In this document: piece after piece, positions 1 through 6,617 of the stretch
How the letters are laid out: each line of letters begins with the position of its first letter
Numbering within the stretch: position 1 is the first letter of the stretch
Assembly (NCBI GenBank): GCA_946886645.1
Contig: CAMPIY010000042.1
Location: 1-10,615 of the forward strand
DNA length: 10,615 bases
Reading direction: 5' to 3'
Source: an uncultured Sphingomonas sp.
Lineage (GTDB): Bacteria; Pseudomonadota; Alphaproteobacteria; Sphingomonadales; Sphingomonadaceae
Notes under the pieces: model-generated
Seen by the model: only the letters and a program-made list of their open reading frames with translations
The model's database searches: none
Told to the model about the DNA's origin: nothing
Translations under genes and position numbers: made by a program

Positions 1-2
1 AA

Positions 3-41
3 GCGCCGGCGGTCCCTCTCCCCACCCCGAACCGCCGGCGC
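3..41 (+). other. GC-rich inverted repeat (hairpin) before the first small gene
   Basis: Positions 3-13 (GCGCCGGCGGT) are the exact reverse complement of 31-41 (ACCGCCGGCGC), giving an 11-bp, almost all-GC stem with a 17-base loop. No T-run follows, so it does not look like a standard intrinsic terminator. It ends 6 bases before the AAAGGAGG ribosome binding site of the 51-residue gene. It could be a leader structure for that gene or the end of an upstream transcript; the upstream context is outside the window. Confidence 0.5.
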
Positions 42-64
42 CAACCGAAAGGAGGCCCGTCGTG

Positions 65-220
65 ATGTATCGCGTGAACCTGTCGCAGTTCGTCGAAAAC
101 GGCCCCGCCGTCCTCGCCGAACGTGCCCGCATCGCGCGGCTGTCCGCGCACAAGTTCGGGCTTCTGAAGGCCGCCGCAGACGCGAAGTCCGGCGGCCGCC
201 CACTCAATCTCGCAGCCTGA
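65..220 (+). CDS. small hypothetical protein, 51 residues
   Basis: This short open frame starts MYRVNLSQFVENGPAV and ends at TGA 218-220. A near-perfect Shine-Dalgarno AAAGGAGG lies at 48-55, 9 bases before ATG 65. A GTG at 62 directly adjacent in frame is a possible alternative start and would add one residue. The middle, roughly residues 15-40, is basic and Ala/Leu-rich (AERARIARLSAHKFGLLKAA) and probably helical. There is no signal peptide, membrane segment or cysteine. The next small gene starts 15 bases downstream with its own strong RBS, so the two are probably co-transcribed and may be co-expressed partners. I do not recognise a named family. The strong RBS and clean codon pattern support a real gene; the function is unknown. 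Confidence 0.65.
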   Translation: MYRVNLSQFVENGPAVLAERARIARLSAHKFGLLKAAADAKSGGRPLNLAA

Positions 221-235
221 ATGATGGAGGAAACC

Positions 236-406
236 ATGCGTGATGAATTTTACGACCGCGATTATCAGGCCGGACGCACCGCGCTTCATGGCGGATTTGA
301 CCGGCTGATTGCCGCCACGATGCAAACCTTCCGGGCGATCGCCGCGATCCAGTTCGACGCCCCGTGGAATCACACTTCCGCTCGCCGCGTGGCGGGCCAC
401 CGGTAA
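236..406 (+). CDS. small hypothetical protein, 56 residues
   Basis: ATG 236 is chosen over ATG 221 because GGAGG at 226-230 sits 5 bases before it; starting at 221 would put this sequence inside the coding region. The protein begins MRDEFYDRDYQAGRTALHGG. It has an acidic, aromatic N-terminus (residues 1-12), then a likely amphipathic helix (about 15-40, with DRLIAATMQTFRAIAAIQFD), then a basic tail ending at TAA 404-406. The aromatic/acidic start followed by an FDAPW-like segment resembles uncharacterised small proteins I associate with sphingomonads, but I cannot name a domain. It lies 15 bases after the 51-residue gene, consistent with a two-gene unit. Cytosolic; function unknown. Confidence 0.65.
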   Translation: MRDEFYDRDYQAGRTALHGGFDRLIAATMQTFRAIAAIQFDAPWNHTSARRVAGHR

Positions 407-414
407 AAACGCCT

Positions 415-451
415 GCCCTCGGCTTTCGGGAAACGACCCGAAGGTCGGGGC
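415..451 (+). other. imperfect hairpin between the small genes and the monooxygenase-like gene
   Basis: CTTTCGGG (423-430) pairs with CCCGAAGG (437-444) through 8 base pairs including one G-T, closed by a 6-base loop. GCCC (415-418) and GGGC (448-451) can extend it past an internal loop. It starts 8 bases after the stop codon of the 56-residue gene, where a terminator would be expected. The following sequence has only a short TTTT at 460-463, so termination is uncertain. Confidence 0.3.
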
Positions 452-489
452 AAAGCGACGTTTTCCCCAAAGCTCCTTGTAGAAGTATC

Positions 490-792
490 ATGATCGCAAG
501 ACGATGGCATGGCCGCGTTCCGGGGCCGAAGACGCCGGAATATCTGGCTCTGATGGCCAAGGTCGGCCTGCCCGATTATCGCTCCACGCGCGGCAACCGC
601 GGCGCCTGGTGCCTTTACCGGCGAGAGGGCGACATCACCCATATCGAGATGTTCACGCTGTGGGATGACTGGGCGTCCATCCGCCGCTTTGCGGGCGAGG
701 AACTGACCCGCGCCAAATATTATGATTTCGACCCGGAATTCCTGCTGGAGATGGAGCCCGAAGTCGCCCATTTCGAGGTCGTCGAAGGTTAG
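490..792 (+). CDS. antibiotic biosynthesis monooxygenase-like protein (dimeric alpha/beta barrel)
   Basis: A 100-residue protein starting MIARRWHGRVPGPKTPEYL. The layout is a beta strand with IARxWHGxVP, a helix containing EYLALMAKVGLPDYR, a GNRGAWCLYRREGD strand-turn, a strand IEMFTLWDD, a helix WASIRRFAGEELTRAKYY, and a final strand VAHFEVVEG. This is the order and size of single-domain ABM-like proteins, which dimerise through a ferredoxin-like barrel. Some family members are cofactor-free oxygenases; many, including this one, have no assigned substrate. ATG 490 is chosen because homology-like sequence begins there. The frame stays open back to 364, but that part is arginine-rich, resembles nothing and overlaps the previous gene. 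Only a weak AGAAG (481-485) precedes it, so translation may be modest. Enzyme activity is not shown by the sequence. Confidence 0.75.
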   Translation: MIARRWHGRVPGPKTPEYLALMAKVGLPDYRSTRGNRGAWCLYRREGDITHIEMFTLWDDWASIRRFAGEELTRAKYYDFDPEFLLEMEPEVAHFEVVEG

Positions 793-806
793 CTCCCCAG
801 GCTCGA

Positions 807-835
807 TTGCGGTGGAGGGACGGCTCGCCTATAGC
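807..835 (+). promoter_or_regulatory. probable sigma70-type promoter of purC
   Basis: TTGCGG (807-812) and TATAGC (830-835) are 17 bases apart, matching -35 and -10 boxes. Reading the -10 as CTATAG gives a 16-base spacer. Transcription would start near 842, about 30 bases before the purC ATG. A short inverted repeat, CGGCT (821-825) and AGCCG (833-837), brackets the -10. This intergenic stretch is the only obvious start point for purC-priA transcription. Confidence 0.5.
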
Positions 836-873
836 CGCCCCTCTTCTCGTTTCAGCCGGAGTCTTGCACGCCC

Positions 874-1656
874 ATGGTCCGTCGCCGCCAGATCTACGAA
901 GGCAAGGCCAAGATCCTCTACGAAGGCCCTGAGCCCGGCACGCTGATCCAATATTTCAAGGACGACGCGACCGCCTTCAACGCGCAGAAGCGCGGCACGA
1001 TCAGCGGCAAGGGGGTGCTCAACAACCGCATCTCCGAGCATATCTTCACGGCGCTGCAGACGATCGGCGTCCCGACCCACTTCATCCGCCGCCTCAACAT
1101 GCGCGAACAGCTCGTCCGCCAGGTCGAGATCGTTCCGATCGAGGTGGTCGTCCGCAACGTCGCCGCCGGCTCGATTTCCAAGCGCCTCGGTATCGAGGAA
1201 GGCACCCAGCTCCCCCGCACGATCATCGAATATTATTACAAGGACGACGCGCTCGGCGATCCGATGATCGCCGACGAGCATATCGCCTGCTTCGGCTGGG
1301 CCAGCCAGGAAGAGATGAACGACATCGCCGACATGGCGATCCGCGTGAACGACTTCATGTGCGGGATGTTCGCCGGCATCGGCATCCGCCTGATTGACTT
1401 CAAGCTGGAGTTCGGCCGGGTGTGGGACAACGACTATAGCCGCATCATCTTGGCCGACGAGATCAGCCCTGACGGATGCCGACTGTGGGACATGAAGACC
1501 AACGAGAAACTCGACAAGGACCGCTTCCGGCAAAGCCTGGGCGGCGAGGCCGAGGCCTATCAGGAAGTTGCCCGCCGTCTTGGCCTGATGCCGGAAGGCG
1601 AGGAGGCCACCGCCATCCTCGACCTTGACGAGCATCGCAAGAAGCGGGGCCGCTAG
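874..1656 (+). CDS. purC: phosphoribosylaminoimidazole-succinocarboxamide synthase (SAICAR synthetase)
   Basis: Purine biosynthesis enzyme joining aspartate to CAIR with ATP, giving SAICAR, in the cytosol. It is 260 residues, a usual bacterial length. The N-terminal [11 protein letters not shown] (8-18) forms part of the ATP site, and [15 protein letters not shown] is at 44-58. The two family signatures are visible: the region [14 protein letters not shown] (87-100) and LIDFKLEFG (173-181). [13 protein letters not shown] (194-206) carries the conserved acidic/metal region. ATG 874 begins directly at the conserved N-terminus; a GGAG at 858-861 is a distant RBS, 12 bases away. A promoter is visible just upstream. 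The neighbour priA follows after 5 bases, so the two are probably one transcript, unlike the purC-purS-purQ-purL clusters common in alphaproteobacteria. No defects seen. Confidence 0.97.
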   Translation: MVRRRQIYEGKAKILYEGPEPGTLIQYFKDDATAFNAQKRGTISGKGVLNNRISEHIFTALQTIGVPTHFIRRLNMREQLVRQVEIVPIEVVVRNVAAGSISKRLGIEEGTQLPRTIIEYYYKDDALGDPMIADEHIACFGWASQEEMNDIADMAIRVNDFMCGMFAGIGIRLIDFKLEFGRVWDNDYSRIILADEISPDGCRLWDMKTNEKLDKDRFRQSLGGEAEAYQEVARRLGLMPEGEEATAILDLDEHRKKRGR

Positions 1657-1661
1657 CGCCA

Positions 1662-3830
1662 GTGGCGCTTCAACGAGTTCGCGTCGTTACCCTGAATGCC
1701 GCGCTTGGGCCGCTCGATTATCGTGTGCCCGACGGCATGGAGGTTGAGCCGGGCAGCGTCGTCATCGCGCCGGTGGGGCCGCGTCAGCTCATCGGCGTCG
1801 CATGGGAACCCGAGAGGCTTGAGACCGAAGAGGTCGGTGACAACCGGCTTCGTCCGCTGGCCGGATTGGTCGACGTTCCGCCCATTCCAGCGCCGTTGCG
1901 CCGCCTGTGCGAATGGACCGCCGACTATTATCTGTCGCCACTCGCCGCGGTGTTGCGGATGGTTCTCCCTTCGTCCGCGGCTTTGGCTGGGCCGCGCCAG
2001 ATGGTCGAGTATCGGCCGACGGGGCTGATGCCGCCGCGCCTGACGCCTCAGCGTGAGCAGGCGCTTGCCCGGATCGAGGGTCGCCAAGGCACCGTTCGCG
2101 AGTTGGCGGCCCATGCGGAAGTCAGCGATGCGGTCATGCGCGGGCTGGTGAACGCCGGAGCCCTGGAGCGCGTCGAGGTCGATGCCGACCGGCCTTTGCC
2201 GGTGCCCGATCCCGAATTCGCCCCTCCCACCCTTAATGAGGAGCAGCGAGAGGCCGCCGCCAGCCTCACGGCCTCGATCGGCAAGGGCTTCGATCCCATC
2301 TTGCTCGATGGGGTTACCGGCTCGGGCAAGACCGAGGTCTATTTCGAAGCCATCGCCGAGGCGCTCCGCCAGGACCGGCAGGTGCTGGTGCTGCTCCCCG
2401 AGATCGCGCTCACCGAGCCGTTCCTAACCCGCTTCACGGCCCGCTTCGGCTGCGAGCCGGTGGCGTGGCACAGCGACCTCCGCTCCTCGCAGCGGCGCCG
2501 CGCCTGGCGCGCCATCGCCAGCGGGGAAGCGAAGGTCGTGGTCGGTGCGCGCTCGTCGCTGTTCCTGCCCTACCCGAACCTCGGCCTGATCGTGGTGGAC
2601 GAAGCGCACGAGCCGAGCTTCAAGCAGGAGGAGGGCGTCCAATATCACGCCCGCGACGTCGCGGTGATGCGCGGGCATTTCGAGGAAATTCCCATAATCC
2701 TCGCCTCTGCAACGCCCGCGATCGAGACCCGGCATATGGTTGACATCGGCCGCTACCGGGAACTGCAGCTGACGGAGCGCCACGGACTCGCGGTGATGCC
2801 TGCCATCAGGGCGATCGACCTGACGCAAGACCCTCCGCTCCGGGGCCGCTGGCTTGCGCCAAGCCTGGTTGCGGAACTCGAGGCCAATCTCGCCGCCGGA
2901 GAGCAGTCGCTCCTCTTCCTCAACCGCCGCGGCTTCGCGCCGCTGACGCTGTGCCGCCATTGCGGGCATCGCTTCCAATGCCCCAACTGCACCGCCTGGA
3001 TGGTCGAGCACAGATTAATGCACCGGCTGGCCTGTCACCATTGCGGTCACGTCATGCCGCCGCACAAGGCTTGTCCCGAATGCGGCGAGGAGGACAGCCT
3101 CGTCGCCTGCGGCCCCGGCGTCGAGCGGATCGCCGACGAAGTCGCCGACCTCTTCCCCGACGCCCGGACCGCCGTGGTCACCTCCGACACCATCTGGTCC
3201 CCGGCGCGCGCGGCCGAATTCGTCCGGGCGATGGAGGAAGGTGAAATCGACATCGTCATCGGCACGCAGCTGGTGACCAAGGGCTATCACTTCCCCAACC
3301 TGACGTTGGTCGGCGTGGTCGACGCGGATTTGGGTCTTCAAGGCGGCGACCTGCGAGCAGCCGAAAGGAGCTTCCAGCAGATTCAGCAGGTCGCCGGCCG
3401 GGCCGGCCGCGGCGACAAGCCCGGCCGGGTGCTGGTCCAGACCCACGATCCGGACGCTCCGGTCATCGGCGCTCTGGTCAGCGGCGACGCGCCCGGCTTT
3501 TACGCCGCCGAAACCGAAGCGCGCCGCGAAGCGGCGATGCCGCCGTTCGGGCGGCTGGCGGCAATCATTATTTCGAGCGAGGACAAGGCGGAGGCCGAAG
3601 CAGTCGCTCGACGGATCGGCCAGGCCGCTCCAAATGTCGAGGACATGGCCGTCTTCGGCCCCGCTCCCGCACCGCTCGCAATGCTCCGCGGCCGCCACCG
3701 CCAGCGCCTGCTCGTCCACGCCGCGCGCAAGCTCGACGTCCAGGACGTGATCCGCGACTGGCTGGGCGCGCTAGACTGGAGCGCAAGGGTGCGCGTCGCC
3801 GTCGATGTCGACCCCTACAGCTTCCTTTGA
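1662..3830 (+). CDS. priA: primosomal protein N' (PriA replication-restart helicase)
   Basis: PriA recognises stalled or repaired forks and reloads the replicative helicase; it is a 3'-5' superfamily-2 helicase. The length, 722 residues, is close to the 732 of E. coli. The N-terminal DNA-binding domain starts with LNAALGPLDYRVPDG. The Walker A motif GVTGSGKT is at 217-224 and the DEAH box at 313-316. A helicase-embedded zinc module has eight cysteines in four CxxC pairs (431/434, 440/443, 458/461, 471/474). Late helicase motifs are GTQLVTKGYHF from 534 and QVAGRAGR at 576-583. All key residues are present, so it should be active. The start is GTG 1662; the next in-frame ATG would remove about 25 conserved residues. 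There is no clear RBS, and the start is 5 bases after the purC stop, suggesting translational coupling. Confidence 0.97.
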   Translation: MALQRVRVVTLNAALGPLDYRVPDGMEVEPGSVVIAPVGPRQLIGVAWEPERLETEEVGDNRLRPLAGLVDVPPIPAPLRRLCEWTADYYLSPLAAVLRMVLPSSAALAGPRQMVEYRPTGLMPPRLTPQREQALARIEGRQGTVRELAAHAEVSDAVMRGLVNAGALERVEVDADRPLPVPDPEFAPPTLNEEQREAAASLTASIGKGFDPILLDGVTGSGKTEVYFEAIAEALRQDRQVLVLLPEIALTEPFLTRFTARFGCEPVAWHSDLRSSQRRRAWRAIASGEAKVVVGARSSLFLPYPNLGLIVVDEAHEPSFKQEEGVQYHARDVAVMRGHFEEIPIILASATPAIETRHMVDIGRYRELQLTERHGLAVMPAIRAIDLTQDPPLRGRWLAPSLVAELEANLAAGEQSLLFLNRRGFAPLTLCRHCGHRFQCPNCTAWMVEHRLMHRLACHHCGHVMPPHKACPECGEEDSLVACGPGVERIADEVADLFPDARTAVVTSDTIWSPARAAEFVRAMEEGEIDIVIGTQLVTKGYHFPNLTLVGVVDADLGLQGGDLRAAERSFQQIQQVAGRAGRGDKPGRVLVQTHDPDAPVIGALVSGDAPGFYAAETEARREAAMPPFGRLAAIIISSEDKAEAEAVARRIGQAAPNVEDMAVFGPAPAPLAMLRGRHRQRLLVHAARKLDVQDVIRDWLGALDWSARVRVAVDVDPYSFL

Positions 3831-3894
3831 AGCATTGCCTTGCCCTTATCTCATTGTTTGTTAGGCTGTATTAGCTCGGGGATGGAGGGGTTCA

Positions 3895-5463
3895 GTGCGT
3901 AAATATATGACTTCCGCGGCAGCGCTCGCGGCGCTGTTGATGACGACACCGGCTGCGGCGGAATGGCGGGAGGCCAAGACGCGGCACTTCGTGGTCTATT
4001 CGGAACTGCCGGCGGACGAGCTTAAGGAATATATCACCCACCTTGAGCAATTCGATGGAGTCATGCGCGAGTTGCAGGGGCTTGCGGATCCCAATCCGAC
4101 GCCGTCGAGCCGGCCTGTCATCTACATGGTCAAGTCCGTCGAGGACGTCCAACGGCTGATGTACGACAAGCAGGGCATCGTTGCCGGATTCTATCGGCCG
4201 CAAGCGGAAGGCACGCTGGCGGTCGTCCCACAGAATGGGACGAAGGGCGGCGAGTGGGCACTTAAAGCCGACAATATCTTCTTTCACGAATACACCCATC
4301 ACCTGATGCTGCAGAAGCTGGACACGGTTTATCCGAAGTGGATGGTGGAGGGCTGGGCCGAGTTTTTCGCGACGGTGCAGTTCGAGAAGGACGGCAATGT
4401 TCGTTTCGGCCGATCGGCCGATCATCGGATGTACGAACTCGTCTATGGCACCAAGCTGACCTACGACCGGCTGCTCGCCAACGAACCGATCAAGTCGAGC
4501 GATCCGACATCGACAAGCATCTATGGCCGATCCTGGATCATGAGCCATTATTTCTTCTTCAATCCCGACCGGTTGAAGCAGCTGATGAAATATCTGGCCT
4601 TGATCAACAGCGGGACGGATGGCCGTGCGGCAGCCGAACAGGCTTTCGGAAATCTGCAAAAGCTGAACGGTGAGATCGAATCCTATTACCGCAAGCCGGC
4701 CCTGCCTTTTTCCAGGTTTCCAGCCTCGAAATATACGCCCAAATCAATTGAAATGCGGCAATTGCGGCCGGGCGAAGCAGCCGTCATCGAAGCGCGCATG
4801 CAATCCAAGGTCGGCGTCGACCGGGAGCGTGGCGCCCGGGTGCTGGAGGAAGTCCAGCGCGTCGCCGCCCAATACCCCCAAGAGCCGCTGGTGCTTTCAA
4901 GCCTGGCCGAAGCCGAGCTCGACATGCAGCATTATGGAGCGTCGATCGCGGCTGCCGACCGGGCGCTCGCGATCGACCCTCGCTCGACCGAAGCCTTGAT
5001 CTTCAAGGGTCGGGCATTGGCTGAAGACCCGGCCAACAAGGGCAAGACGGAACCCTATACCAAGGCAAGGTCGATGTTCGTTGCCGCCAACAAGATCGAC
5101 ACGGAGGATCCGGAAGCCCTGAAATATTATTGGGACAGTTACCGGCGCCAAGGAATCAAGCCCTCTCCCAGCGCGATCGCGGGATTGCACTACGCCTCTC
5201 GCCTCGTTCCCCAGGACATGGGATTGAGGATGCTGTCGGCCTTGCAATTCTTGCGCGACGGACAGCCCAAGGAGGCCCGCGAAAGGCTGGCGACCATCGC
5301 CTTCAACCCGCACAGCGGGGAAACGGCCGATAAGGCGCAGGAAATCGTCGACAAGATCGATGCGAAGGATCCGAAAGCCGCTTTGGCGGTTGTCGAGGAA
5401 ATGTTCCGCAAAGCCGAAGAGGCCCAAGCCAAGGCCGCGGCGGGCAAAAAGGCCGCGACCTAG
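3895..5463 (+). CDS. secreted HExxH zinc-peptidase-like protein with TPR-like C-terminus (paralogue 1)
   Basis: A 522-residue protein. GTG 3895 is the start: GGAGG at 3884-3888 fits it, while ATG 3907 would be too far. Residues 1-22 form a signal peptide (basic MRKYM, Ala/Leu core, PAAA cleavage before EWREA), so it should be periplasmic or exported. It has no cysteines. The motif HEYTH is at 131-135, and EGWAEFF places a third glutamate ligand at 152, a HExxH-x16-E arrangement typical of gluzincin 'peptidase MA-like' proteins; E156 also follows. The C-terminal half (about 300-480) is helical, with a TPR-like repeat around 320-375 containing AADRALAIDPRS, and ends in a Lys/Ala-rich tail. The same architecture recurs in the gene at 6618-8177. 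Substrate unknown. Peptidase activity is inferred from the metal site; the TPRs suggest protein partners. Confidence 0.8.
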   Translation: MRKYMTSAAALAALLMTTPAAAEWREAKTRHFVVYSELPADELKEYITHLEQFDGVMRELQGLADPNPTPSSRPVIYMVKSVEDVQRLMYDKQGIVAGFYRPQAEGTLAVVPQNGTKGGEWALKADNIFFHEYTHHLMLQKLDTVYPKWMVEGWAEFFATVQFEKDGNVRFGRSADHRMYELVYGTKLTYDRLLANEPIKSSDPTSTSIYGRSWIMSHYFFFNPDRLKQLMKYLALINSGTDGRAAAEQAFGNLQKLNGEIESYYRKPALPFSRFPASKYTPKSIEMRQLRPGEAAVIEARMQSKVGVDRERGARVLEEVQRVAAQYPQEPLVLSSLAEAELDMQHYGASIAAADRALAIDPRSTEALIFKGRALAEDPANKGKTEPYTKARSMFVAANKIDTEDPEALKYYWDSYRRQGIKPSPSAIAGLHYASRLVPQDMGLRMLSALQFLRDGQPKEARERLATIAFNPHSGETADKAQEIVDKIDAKDPKAALAVVEEMFRKAEEAQAKAAAGKKAAT

Positions 5464-5489
5464 GACTCCCTCGCGGGAATCGCGGCGCG

Positions 5490-6428
5490 CTAGGCGGTTT
5501 CGAGGGGAGCGCCTGCATCCCTGTCATGGCTGGCGTCGACAATCTCGTCCGACGCCAGGCGCCGCCGGACCCACCACGGGCGAACCAGTTCACCCTGACG
5601 GACGGCGCGAACGACCAGCCAGACGCCGACGGCCGTGGCGGGGATCAGTGCGAGTACCGACGCCTCGAGCCCGAACATGCCCCCGGAGAGAAGCTCGGGT
5701 CCCGACATCTGGGCGGTGACCAGGCCATGCGCGTCGATTCCGGATACCGGCACATCGTAAATCTCGCCCTGGGTGAAATTCCATGCCGCGTGGAGGCCCA
5801 TCGGCGCCCACAGGCTGCGCGTCAGCATATAGACGCCGCCGAGCAGAACCCCCGCCTCCACCGCGATGGCGAAGGAAGAAAAGGCGGTCGCATTGGGGTT
5901 CATCAAATGGGCCAGCCCGAACAGGGCCGAGGTCAGCGCGAGCGCGAACCAGCTGCCGCCGAACGCCTCGATCCAGCGGAAGAGGATTCCGCGGAACAGC
6001 AACTCCTCCATGAACGCCGGCATGATCGCCATCCCGACCAGGGAGGCGACGAGGTCGCTCGTGCCGCCGCGTCCAACGATGTTGTAGACATCGAACAAGG
6101 CGGCGAGCCCGACAATGAACGAAAACAGGACGAAGCCGAGCGCCAATCCTGCCCCCAGGCCTTTGGCGGCTCCGGCCGCCGCAAGATCGTCACGTGGTTG
6201 ATCGCCCAGCCTGCGGATTGCCAATTTATATACGGCCAGCACCAGCAGGATATTGATCGCGGACTTGGCGATCAGCGTCGCCTGCTGGCTCATCGGCGGC
6301 AGCAGTTTCGCGATCAACAAACCCGCCGCGTTGGCCCCCACGAAGAGCGCCACGGCGATGACCAGCGCTACCAGCGGAAAATTGGCAATCCGCCTCCACA
6401 GCGGCATTCGTTCGGCGTTCGCTTCCAT
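5490..6428 (-). CDS. CPBP-family intramembrane glutamic endopeptidase (Abi/CAAX-like)
   Basis: A 312-residue multi-spanning membrane protein. Hydrophobic segments lie at about 17-43, 50-72, 92-112, 125-140, 158-172, 183-203 and 255-275. The family's three active-site motifs are present: EELLFRG (E141, E142, R146), FGLAHL with H174, and HAAWNF with H213 and N217. These motifs mark type II CAAX prenyl-protease/CPBP relatives, which cleave within the membrane. Bacterial members act in signalling, bacteriocin self-protection or unknown roles, so the substrate here cannot be named. The start at 6428 has a strong SD, AGAGGGGG (complement of 6433-6440), embedded in an inverted repeat. It converges on paralogue 1 with 26 bases between stops and diverges from paralogue 2. 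The C-terminal 30 residues are charged and probably cytosolic. Confidence 0.88.
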   Translation of the reverse strand: MEANAERMPLWRRIANFPLVALVIAVALFVGANAAGLLIAKLLPPMSQQATLIAKSAINILLVLAVYKLAIRRLGDQPRDDLAAAGAAKGLGAGLALGFVLFSFIVGLAALFDVYNIVGRGGTSDLVASLVGMAIMPAFMEELLFRGILFRWIEAFGGSWFALALTSALFGLAHLMNPNATAFSSFAIAVEAGVLLGGVYMLTRSLWAPMGLHAAWNFTQGEIYDVPVSGIDAHGLVTAQMSGPELLSGGMFGLEASVLALIPATAVGVWLVVRAVRQGELVRPWWVRRRLASDEIVDASHDRDAGAPLETA

Positions 6429-6435
6429 AAATCCC

Positions 6436-6482
6436 CCTCTTGTCCAGCGAGCCTGCTCGGAATGCAGGGGCAGGACAAGAGG
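6436..6482 (-). repeat. perfect 10-base inverted repeat in front of the CPBP gene
   Basis: CCTCTTGTCC (6436-6445) and GGACAAGAGG (6473-6482) are exact reverse complements separated by 27 bases. Inside, CCTGC (6452-6456) and GCAGG (6464-6468) form a second, nested stem with a 7-base loop. On the - strand transcript, the arm next to the gene contains AGAGG of the AGAGGGGG Shine-Dalgarno, so folding would partly hide the ribosome binding site. As DNA it could equally be an operator. It lies 135 bases upstream of the divergent paralogue 2 gene. Confidence 0.6.
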
Positions 6483-6617
6483 CCAATCGACAAACGACCG
6501 AGAGCGAAATGATGCTGCGAAAGAGCCGAATCGCCTCCCGGTCGCAATTCTGTGGACGAGCCGCTGTCTCTCGCTAAGCTAAAAAATGTGCCGGGAATTT
6601 GGGGGGTTGGCGCGACG

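Noticed and set aside
364..489. N-terminal extension of the monooxygenase-like gene
   Set aside because: It overlaps the preceding small gene, is Arg/Pro-rich and matches nothing; family-like sequence starts at 490.
829..1635. 268-residue open frame on the - strand opposite purC
   Set aside because: It is fully antisense to an unmistakable purC, with composition (Ala, Asp, Val, Leu runs) expected from reading GC-rich codons backwards; no family features.
3831..3894. Promoter for paralogue 1
   Set aside because: The stretch is AT-richer than its surroundings and could hold one, but no -35/-10 pair with acceptable spacing could be found.
5526..6512. 328-residue open frame on the + strand opposite the CPBP gene
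   Set aside because: It is rich in Arg, Gln, Gly and Pro, lacks any domain, and covers a clear membrane protease on the other strand.
6552..6617. Earlier ATG for paralogue 2
   Set aside because: It would place 22 residues before a textbook signal peptide, and the other paralogue has none.
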